This document shows positions 1 through 6,544 of a DNA stretch of 64,000 bases, in pieces. The notes beneath the pieces are model-generated. The model was not told the DNA's origin. It ran no database searches and saw nothing but the letters and a program-made list of their open reading frames with translations. Made by a program: the position numbers and the translations under genes. Source of the DNA: Streptomyces sp. LBL (GTDB lineage Bacteria > Actinomycetota > Actinomycetes > Streptomycetales > Streptomycetaceae); NCBI RefSeq assembly GCF_029893585.1, contig NZ_JARXYX010000001.1, positions 310,001 to 374,000 of the forward strand, given 5' to 3'. Position 1 is the stretch's first letter, and each line of letters begins with the position of its first letter.

Positions 1-53
1 CCGTCGGTCGGGCGTGCTCCTTCGGCGGGACGGACACGTCCGTGGCGCCGGCG

Positions 54-69
54 ATTGAACGGTTTCAAT
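54..69. promoter_or_regulatory. inverted-repeat operator upstream of the IclR regulator
   Basis: Arms ATTGAA and TTCAAT flank a CGGT centre, a perfect 6-bp inverted repeat. Closely similar boxes lie downstream of the promoter of the GH106 gene at 3344 and upstream of the GH146 operon at 44285. Its place about 130 bp before the IclR gene would fit autoregulation or control of a gene beyond the left edge. The binding protein is inferred, not shown. Confidence 0.6.
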
Positions 70-132
70 GCGCCCGGCAACCCCCGTGTGGCGTGCTGGA
101 AGGCGGGCGGGGTGCCGGAGGGACGCAGCCAG

Positions 133-186
133 CCTGTGGCGTACGCGTCGCCTGTGGCGTGCGCCTTGCCTGTGGCGTGCGCCGGG
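133..186. repeat. 18-bp tandem repeat, three copies
   Basis: Three adjacent 18-bp units at 133-150, 151-168 and 169-186 all begin CCTGTGGCGT and differ at a few later positions. The array ends 15 bp before the chosen IclR start. It lies in the open frame that extends upstream of that start, but its simple composition argues that it is not coding. Confidence 0.75.
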
Positions 187-201
187 CGCAGGCTGGTTTC
201 T

Positions 202-960
202 ATGGGTGCGCACCACAGCCCTACGCTGATCACGTCCGTCCAGCGGGCCTTCCGTCTGCTGGAGGCCATGAGCGCGCACGAGAACGGCGCGCCCGCGAAA
301 CGGCTGGCGCGGGAGACGGGCCTGCCCCTGGCCACCGCCTATCACCTGCTGCGGACGCTGGTCCACGACGGATATGTGCGCAAGCTCGCCGACGGCGGGT
401 TCATCCTCGGTGACAAGCTGCGGACCCTGCCCGCCACAGGACGCGGGCAGACGCTGCTCAGCCGGGTGCGTCCCACGCTCGCCGCGCTGCGGGACGAGTT
501 CGCGACCGCCGCCTACCTCACCTTCTACGAGGACGGCGAGATCCGGGTGGCCGAGATCGTCGACGGCCCCCGCGCGCCCCGCGTCGACCTCTGGGTGGGT
601 TTCGAGGACGCCGGCCACGCCACCGCGCTGGGCAAGTCCGTGCTGCGGGAACTGGACGACGAGGCCCGCAAGGACTACCTGTCCCGGCACCACCTGGCCG
701 ATCTCACCCCGCGGACGATCACCAGCCCGCCGGAACTGCTGCGGCGCATCGACTCCTCGTCGGTGGCCCCGGCCGTCACGGACCTGGAGGAATACGCTCT
801 CGGTACGGTTTGCGTGGCTGTGCCCGTCCACTGCGGGGACACACTCGGATCGCTCGGTGTCTCCCTGCCGTCCGGACGTCTTTCCCGGCTGCCGGAGATC
901 CGGGACCGACTGCTCCCGACCGCCACGCGCGTGACCAGGAGCCTCTCGCTCACTATCTGA
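202..960 (+). CDS. IclR family transcriptional regulator
   Basis: This 252-aa protein has the IclR layout: an N-terminal winged helix-turn-helix (about residues 8-65, with RAFRLLEAM and LPLATAYHLLRTL) followed by the C-terminal effector-binding domain (WVGFEDAGHATALGKSVL, then AVPVHCGDTLGSLGVSLP). IclR proteins act in the cytoplasm, usually as dimers, and often control catabolism of sugars or aromatic acids. The frame is open back to 55, but the ATG at 202 was chosen because similarity begins there and the upstream part is an 18-bp tandem repeat. The inverted repeat at 54-69 recurs before plant-polymer hydrolase genes at 3344 and 44285, so this protein is a candidate regulator of them. That link is inference. 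Confidence 0.9.
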   Translation: MGAHHSPTLITSVQRAFRLLEAMSAHENGAPAKRLARETGLPLATAYHLLRTLVHDGYVRKLADGGFILGDKLRTLPATGRGQTLLSRVRPTLAALRDEFATAAYLTFYEDGEIRVAEIVDGPRAPRVDLWVGFEDAGHATALGKSVLRELDDEARKDYLSRHHLADLTPRTITSPPELLRRIDSSSVAPAVTDLEEYALGTVCVAVPVHCGDTLGSLGVSLPSGRLSRLPEIRDRLLPTATRVTRSLSLTI

Positions 961-1057
961 AAACCATCTCCTTGTGGCGCCCGGGGCGACACCGTTTCCT
1001 GGAGGAACCAGGCATTTCAGGAGTGCACCCCGAACAAGTGAGGACTGCGGACAAGAC

Positions 1058-2233
1058 ATGAGCCAGGCCACAGACCATGGTGACGACGACCGGCCGACGC
1101 GGCCGTCCGCAATCCGAGTGGCGGGTTCCAAGGCCTCTGCCCGCAGCCGCGCAGTCGCGCAGCTGGTCCTCGGGACGTCCGTCCTGCCCCTGTTGATCGT
1201 CTCCGCCGTCGTGCTCGCCGACCTCTTGGGCGGAGCGGGGATGATCTGTCTGCATCTCCTCGCCGCCGGACCCGCGCTCGCCGCCACCACCACGACAAGC
1301 CCTCGCGGCGTCTTCTGCGTCGGCCTCCTTGCCGCGGCGATCGGCGTGCTGCTCGGTATCTGGGACGGTGTTCCGGGGCACGAAATGGCGGCCGTCATGT
1401 CCGCTCTGGTCGCCGTCACGCTGGCGAGCGGCCTGGTCAGCGCGCTGCGCGAACGCCGGGAACGGGTGCTCGCCGCCGTCCGCTCGGTCGCGGAGACCGC
1501 CCAGCAGGCCCTGCTCACACCCGTGCCCGCGACGGTCGGCCCCTTCCAGGTCGCCGTCCGCTACAGCGCCGCGGCGGCCGAGGCCCGGATCGGCGGCGAT
1601 CTCTACGCGCTGATACCCACGCCGTACGGGGTGCGGCTGATCGTCGGTGATGTGCGGGGCAAGGGGCTGCCGGCCGTGGGGACCGCGGCGCTGGTGCTCG
1701 GTGTCTTCCGGGAGGCCGCCCATGACGAGCCCGACCTCCTCGCCGTGGTCGAGAGGATCGAGCGGAGCCTGGCGCGCAACCTCGGCTGTGACGACTTCGT
1801 CACCGCCGTGGTCGCCGGGTACCCCGAGGAGGGGCAGCTGGAGGTGGTGAACTGCGGGCACGCGCCTCCCCTGCTCGTACGCGAGTGCGGAGAGGTCGTG
1901 GCCGTGGAGCCCGCGCATTCCACTCCGCCCCTCGGGCTGCGTGCCCTTTCCGGACAGACCCCCGACCTCCAGGTGCTGCCCTTCACCGACGGGGACCAGC
2001 TGTTGCTCTACACCGACGGGGTCACCGAGGCCCGCGACGGCGGCCGCGCGTTCTACCCGCTCCTCGACGGCCTGACCCGGCATGTGTCCGACGAGCCCGA
2101 GCACACCCTCAGCGCGCTCCATGACGAACTGCTGGCGCATGTGGGCGGCCGGCTCCACGACGACGCGGCGCTGCTCCTGATCCGCAAGCCGTCCGTCGTG
2201 GAACCGGTGGCCGCCCACGTGACCACTGTGTGA
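1058..2233 (+). CDS. membrane PP2C-type (SpoIIE/RsbU) serine phosphatase
   Basis: The 391-aa protein has two or three hydrophobic segments in the first 125 residues (LGTSVLPLLIVSAVVLADLL and the FCVGLLAAAIGVLLGIW stretch), then a cytoplasmic SpoIIE-type PP2C domain. Metal-binding motifs are visible: GGDLYAL, VGDVRGKGLPA, YTDGVTEARDGG and the terminal DDAALLLI. Such phosphatases normally dephosphorylate STAS-type anti-anti-sigma factors and so release sigma factors in response to a signal. It follows the IclR gene by 97 bp on the same strand; no partner STAS gene is adjacent. The ATG at 1058 is preferred over the upstream in-frame start at 974 because the upstream part lacks family similarity. 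Confidence 0.9.
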   Translation: MSQATDHGDDDRPTRPSAIRVAGSKASARSRAVAQLVLGTSVLPLLIVSAVVLADLLGGAGMICLHLLAAGPALAATTTTSPRGVFCVGLLAAAIGVLLGIWDGVPGHEMAAVMSALVAVTLASGLVSALRERRERVLAAVRSVAETAQQALLTPVPATVGPFQVAVRYSAAAAEARIGGDLYALIPTPYGVRLIVGDVRGKGLPAVGTAALVLGVFREAAHDEPDLLAVVERIERSLARNLGCDDFVTAVVAGYPEEGQLEVVNCGHAPPLLVRECGEVVAVEPAHSTPPLGLRALSGQTPDLQVLPFTDGDQLLLYTDGVTEARDGGRAFYPLLDGLTRHVSDEPEHTLSALHDELLAHVGGRLHDDAALLLIRKPSVVEPVAAHVTTV

Positions 2234-2334
2234 CGCACGCCTGTTGACCCTGTTGGCCCTGGCGCATGGCGCCCGTGGTGCCTGTGGTGCGGAGTGCCCC
2301 CATGACGAGGCGGGGCCGGGCGGACGCCGGGGTG

Positions 2335-3111
2335 TCAGCCGTGCGACACGTTCAGCCCGTAGAAGGCGACCCGGGCCCCCTGCGTCGTGCTGTCGGACGA
2401 CGACTGGTTGTAGGAACCGGCCTTGAAGTACTGCTTGTACGGGAAGAACGACGAGGGAATGGGGTAGTGGGTCGTACTGCCGTTGACCGTCAGGTCGATG
2501 GTGTCGCCGCCGGAGACGGCGATGGTGTAGCTCCATGTCTTGCCGACCGGCACGTGTCCCACGGTGTGCAGCGTCTGGCCGCCCGCGGGTGAGTTCTCGG
2601 TGCCGACCACGATGTCACCGCTCGCCCGGTAGTACAGCTCCACCAGGGGCTTGGTGGAGGAGCCGCCGGAGCCGAGGTGGATCTGGCCCACGCACACGTT
2701 GGAGGTCACGGACGGCACGCGCAAGGTCGCGCTCAGCTGGTGGCTGCCGCTCAGCGACCAGTCGGCCGAGCCGCCGTTGCGGTTCATCTCGCGCAGTTCG
2801 GACCGGGCGTACTTGGAGTTCGGGGTGGTGACCCCCTTCTCGGGCGCCCAGAACGTCATCGCGCCGTCGCGGTTGTCGGTGTAGAAGTACGCGTCCTGGT
2901 AGCCGTTGGATCCCTGCAGCCGGGACGAGGAGATGGTGGTGGGCGAGCCGGGGGATCCCACGGGTTCCTGCAACTGCCAGACCGACAGGTCGAAGTTGCC
3001 CCCGGGCGCGACCTTCGGATCGGCGGCGCCGGCGTCGGCGGTGCCCAGGACGGTCACGCAGGTGACGAGGGCCGCGACGGTGGTCGCCGGGAGAACTCTG
3101 GTACGGATCAT
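2335..3111 (-). CDS. secreted alginate lyase, polysaccharide lyase family 7
   Basis: A 258-aa protein with a Sec signal peptide (hydrophobic residues 8-25, cleavage likely after ADAGA) and a single PL7 beta-jelly-roll domain. The three family blocks are present: RSELRE (103-108), QIH (143-145) and YFKAGSYNQ (228-236), which supply the substrate-binding Arg and catalytic Gln, His and Tyr. PL7 enzymes cleave alginate (polymannuronate or polyguluronate) by beta-elimination outside the cell. The central residue of QIH is Ile, which in the family is commonly linked with guluronate preference. The ATG at 3111 was chosen over the longer open frame to 3177 because AAGGA lies just upstream and the signal peptide begins there. 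It is divergent from the GH106 gene. Confidence 0.93.
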   Translation of the reverse strand: MIRTRVLPATTVAALVTCVTVLGTADAGAADPKVAPGGNFDLSVWQLQEPVGSPGSPTTISSSRLQGSNGYQDAYFYTDNRDGAMTFWAPEKGVTTPNSKYARSELREMNRNGGSADWSLSGSHQLSATLRVPSVTSNVCVGQIHLGSGGSSTKPLVELYYRASGDIVVGTENSPAGGQTLHTVGHVPVGKTWSYTIAVSGGDTIDLTVNGSTTHYPIPSSFFPYKQYFKAGSYNQSSSDSTTQGARVAFYGLNVSHG

Positions 3112-3201
3112 GGTGCCGTCCTTCGCTGGTCGTGGGGGAGAGAAGGCGAAGTGCAGATCGATGAACGATAGATACATCCGTGAACATGAGGGTGTGTCGC
3201 G

Positions 3202-3230
3202 ACGGTAAAGGTCTGTACCAACGACGTCAA
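3202..3230 (-). promoter_or_regulatory. putative promoter of the alginate lyase gene
   Basis: Read on the minus strand there is TTGACG (3230-3225), a 17-bp spacer and TACCGT (3207-3202), a good match to vegetative actinobacterial promoters. Transcription would start near 3195 and give a leader of about 85 nt before the lyase ATG at 3111. Confidence 0.55.
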
Positions 3231-3265
3231 GAGGTCGCGCGCGGAGGGAAATGGACGCGCCGATC

Positions 3266-3328
3266 TTGACCTGGCGGGAATTCCGGGCTTAGCGTTCCCG
3301 AGCTGACTATGGATTGAAACGATTCAAG
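3266..3328 (+). promoter_or_regulatory. promoter and downstream operator of the GH106 gene
   Basis: TTGACC at 3266-3271, an 18-bp spacer and TAGCGT at 3290-3295 predict a start near 3302. The operator at 3313-3328 has arms ATTGAA and TTCAA around ACGA and falls about 11 bp after that start, where a bound repressor would block elongation. The same order and spacing recur before the GH146 gene at 44285. The operator contains the TTG at 3314 that opens the frame, which argues that translation starts later, at the ATG at 3344. Confidence 0.6.
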
Positions 3329-3343
3329 AACCTGAGGCGACAC

Positions 3344-6300
3344 ATGCAGAAGTTCATCCCGCAGCGTGGCGGGATATCCCGGCGCGCGGTGCTGACCGCC
3401 TCCTTGGCCGCCGGCGCCGGCGTGACGTTCTCGGCGGCCGGCTCGCCGGGCGCCGCCGCTCTTCCTCTGACCGGCCGCCAGGACCTGACCGGCGACTGGT
3501 TCGCCACCTCCCCGCGCTCCGTGCGCCCCAAGTTCCGCTGGTGGTGGCCGGACGGCCTGGTCGACCCGGCGGAGATCGCCCGTGAGATCGACCAGATCGC
3601 CGACGCCGGCTTCGGCGGAGCCGAGATCGCCGCCGTCCACCACAGCATCAAGGACAAGTCGGTCCTCGACACCGCGCACCACGGCTGGGGCAGCACCCCC
3701 TGGCGTGACGGTGTCGAGGCCGCCCTGCGGCAGGCCGCCCGCCGTGGCCTGACCGTCGATCTCACCCTCGGCCCCAGCTGGCCCGTCGCCGTCCCCGGCG
3801 TCACTCCCGACGATGCTGCCGCCGCCCAGGAACTCGCCCACGGCCGCGCCTCGGTGGCCGCCGGAACCACGTACCGGGGGCCCGTTCCCGAGCCTGTGCG
3901 TGAGGCCGCCGCCGGGGTGACCCGGCGCAGCCTGCTCGCCGTCCAGGCCGCCCGCCTGGAGCCCGCCCACTCCACCCGCAAGGAAACCGGCCTCGACCCC
4001 GCCAGTGTCCGCGACCTCACCCCCACCGTCCGTGACGGCGAGCTGACCTGGACCGCTCCCGCCGAGGGCGACTGGGTACTGATCTCCTACTGGCAGCGCG
4101 GCACCGCCCAGCAACCCGAGTCCGGCCCGCACTCCTCCCCGGCCGCCTACGCCGTCGACCACCTCGGCCCCGCCGGCACCGCCGCCGTCACCGGCTTCTG
4201 GGAACGCGCCGTCCTGACCGGCACCATGCGCCGACTGCTCAGGGCGGCGGGCGGCGCCTTCTTCGAGGACTCCGTCGAGCTGGAGAGCGACTCCCTCGTG
4301 TGGACCTCCGCGCTGCCCGAGGCCTTCGAGGAGCGCACCGGCCGCTCCCTCCTGCCGCACCTGCCCGCCCTCGTCCTCGACAAGAGCAACCAGGTCTTCG
4401 CCTTCGAGGCGCAGATCACCCGGCAGATCCGGCACGACTTCTGGGCGACCGTCTCCGATCTGTTCACCGCCCACCACCTCACCGCCCTGCGGGACTGGGC
4501 GCATTCGCTCGGCATGTCGCTGCGCTCACAGCCGTACGGACTGCAGACCGACGCCATCGCCTCCGCGGCGCTCCTCGACATCCCCGAGGGCGAGTCGCTC
4601 GGCTTCAAGAACCTGGACGACTACCGCTGCCTGGCCGGCGGACGCGACATGGCCGGGCACACCGTCCTGTCCTGCGAATCGGGCGCGTACAACGGCTCCG
4701 CGTACAGCACGACCTGGGACAGATTCCTGCGCACCATGGGCGGCGCCTACGCGGCCGGCGTCAACCAGACGGTGGTGCACGGTTTCTCGTACGCCACCGC
4801 CCCCGGAGTGAGCTGGCCCGGCTTCGCCGCCTTCAGCCCGTACAACGGGGCCTCCGGTTACGGCGAGTCGTGGGGGCCCCGGCAGCCCACCTGGCGGCAT
4901 GCCGAGGACATCGCCGGCTACCTCGGCCGAGTGCACCAGGTGCTGCAGACCGGCACCCCGCGCGCCGACGTCGCCGTGTTCCGCCAGACCGGCTACACCG
5001 CCACCGGCATCGGCGCCTCCTGGTTCACGGCGACCGGTGTACCGCTCGGCTGGACCCACCAGTTCCTCAGCGGACCGCTGCTCGACCTGCCCGCCGCCCG
5101 CGTCTCGGGCGGACGCCTCGCCCCGGACGGCCCCGCCTACAAGGCTCTGTTCGTCGAGGGTGACTTCTTCTACGGCTCCACCCCGACCCTCGCCCTCGCC
5201 GACGCCCGCAAGCTGCTGGGCCTGGCCCGGGCAGGGCTCCCCATGGTGCTGTTCGGCGCCTTCGACCAGGCGCTCACCCCGGGCGTACCCGACCGGGACG
5301 AGACGGACCGACTGCGGGAGGTCCTGGCCCGCCTCCTCGCCCTGCCGCACGTCCGGTCCGTGACCGACAAGACCGCGGTCGGCGCTGCCCTCACCGAGCT
5401 CGGCGTGAGCCCCGACGCCCGCTACGCAGCCCCCTCCACGCTGCTCAACGCCCACCGCGTCAGCGGCGACACCGACTTCTACTACCTCTGCAACGGCAAG
5501 CACGCCGAGACCGTCAAGCCGCCCGTCGCTCCCATCGATCACGACATCACCCTGCGCCGCACCCGGCGCGGGGCCACGGTCCCGTACCTCCTCGACCCGT
5601 GGACGGGAGAGGTGACCCGCATCGGCCGCTACACCGAGGACGGCGACACCGTCACCGTGCGCGTCACCCTCGAACCCGGTCAGGCCACGGTCATCGCGCT
5701 CGGCCGGCCCGGGCTCTTCGGCGACCGCGACGGCAGCCGCCCGCACGCGGTCGGCAGCGACGCCGACCGCGTCCTGTTCACCGACCGGGGCCTGGCCGTG
5801 CGCGCTTCGGCTCCGGGCACCTACACCACGCGTCTCTCCCGGGGCCGCACGGTGACCAGCACCGTCCGTTCGGTGCCCGCACCCGTCACGCCGGCCCGCT
5901 GGCAACTCGACGTCGAGGACTGGTACCCCGGCGCGGATCCGACCAGCACCGATGTCGTCCGGCGCACGCTCACCCTCGACACCCTGCTGCCCTGGTCGCA
6001 GATTCCCGAACTGGCCGACTCCGCAGGCATCGGCCGCTACCGCACCACCGTCGTCCTGCCCACCGACGGGAGCTCGGCCCACGGCGCGTACCTCGAACTG
6101 GGACAGGTCAGCGACACCTTCCGGGTCACGGTCAACCGCACCCGACTGGCCCCCGCCGACCGGCTCCACCCGGTCGTCGACCTGGGCGGACACCTGCGGC
6201 GCGGCAGCAACGTGATCGAGATCGAGGTGGCGACCCCGCTCATCAACCGCCTCCGGGTCGCCCAGCCGGCCGTCTTCGGCGCCGCCACCCGCCAGGCGTA

Positions 6301-6358
6301 CGGACTCATGGGCCCCGTCCGGCTGGTGCCGTACGTCCAGGACGTCGTGCACCCATGA
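3344..6358 (+). CDS. Tat-exported glycoside hydrolase, GH106 alpha-L-rhamnosidase type
   Basis: This 1004-aa protein begins with a twin-arginine signal (SRRAVLTASLAAGAG, about residues 12-30). Its catalytic region starts with FRWWWPDGLVDPAEI and IADAGFGGAEIAAVHH, the pattern of GH106-like barrels, and ends with a galactose-binding-like beta-sandwich (GIGRYRTTVVLP, GAYLELGQVSDTFRVTVN, about 880-990). GH106 enzymes release terminal L-rhamnose from pectic rhamnogalacturonans, and folding before Tat export fits the size. Catalytic glutamates cannot be assigned by eye. The ATG at 3344 follows GAGGCG; the upstream TTG lies in the operator. A second GH106 gene at 47009 and shared operators tie it to the 44-54 kb operon. 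Confidence 0.83.
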   Translation: MQKFIPQRGGISRRAVLTASLAAGAGVTFSAAGSPGAAALPLTGRQDLTGDWFATSPRSVRPKFRWWWPDGLVDPAEIAREIDQIADAGFGGAEIAAVHHSIKDKSVLDTAHHGWGSTPWRDGVEAALRQAARRGLTVDLTLGPSWPVAVPGVTPDDAAAAQELAHGRASVAAGTTYRGPVPEPVREAAAGVTRRSLLAVQAARLEPAHSTRKETGLDPASVRDLTPTVRDGELTWTAPAEGDWVLISYWQRGTAQQPESGPHSSPAAYAVDHLGPAGTAAVTGFWERAVLTGTMRRLLRAAGGAFFEDSVELESDSLVWTSALPEAFEERTGRSLLPHLPALVLDKSNQVFAFEAQITRQIRHDFWATVSDLFTAHHLTALRDWAHSLGMSLRSQPYGLQTDAIASAALLDIPEGESLGFKNLDDYRCLAGGRDMAGHTVLSCESGAYNGSAYSTTWDRFLRTMGGAYAAGVNQTVVHGFSYATAPGVSWPGFAAFSPYNGASGYGESWGPRQPTWRHAEDIAGYLGRVHQVLQTGTPRADVAVFRQTGYTATGIGASWFTATGVPLGWTHQFLSGPLLDLPAARVSGGRLAPDGPAYKALFVEGDFFYGSTPTLALADARKLLGLARAGLPMVLFGAFDQALTPGVPDRDETDRLREVLARLLALPHVRSVTDKTAVGAALTELGVSPDARYAAPSTLLNAHRVSGDTDFYYLCNGKHAETVKPPVAPIDHDITLRRTRRGATVPYLLDPWTGEVTRIGRYTEDGDTVTVRVTLEPGQATVIALGRPGLFGDRDGSRPHAVGSDADRVLFTDRGLAVRASAPGTYTTRLSRGRTVTSTVRSVPAPVTPARWQLDVEDWYPGADPTSTDVVRRTLTLDTLLPWSQIPELADSAGIGRYRTTVVLPTDGSSAHGAYLELGQVSDTFRVTVNRTRLAPADRLHPVVDLGGHLRRGSNVIEIEVATPLINRLRVAQPAVFGAATRQAYGLMGPVRLVPYVQDVVHP

Positions 6359-6362
6359 CGGC

Positions 6363-6397
6363 GTGACCCTGGGGGCGGTCGCCGCCCCCAGGGTCAC
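6363..6397. terminator. strong hairpin terminator after the GH106 gene
   Basis: A perfect 15-bp stem: the arm beginning GTGACCCTGG (6363-6377) pairs with the arm ending AGGGTCAC (6383-6397) around a 5-nt loop. It lies between two converging genes, so it can serve both strands. No long T tract follows, as is usual in this group. Confidence 0.8.
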
Positions 6398-6544
6398 TCC
6401 TTGGACGCGGACCGCTCTTCGGCGGGGTGTCTCCGCCGGCCTTCCGGGACACGCCTGCGGAAAGCGGCCCGGTGGCCGGCGCTCCCCCCGCCAGCCAGCC
6501 GCCCCTCGCCCCCGACCAGCCGACCGAGAAACCGCCCGACCGGA

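Noticed and set aside
953..2536. Long minus-strand open frame opposite the PP2C gene
   Set aside because: It is a shadow of GC-rich coding DNA; the plus strand has clear family motifs and this frame is His/Arg/Gly-rich with none.
4526..6397. Minus-strand open frame opposite the GH106 gene
   Set aside because: Gly/Val/Glu-rich low-complexity translation with no domain; antisense shadow.
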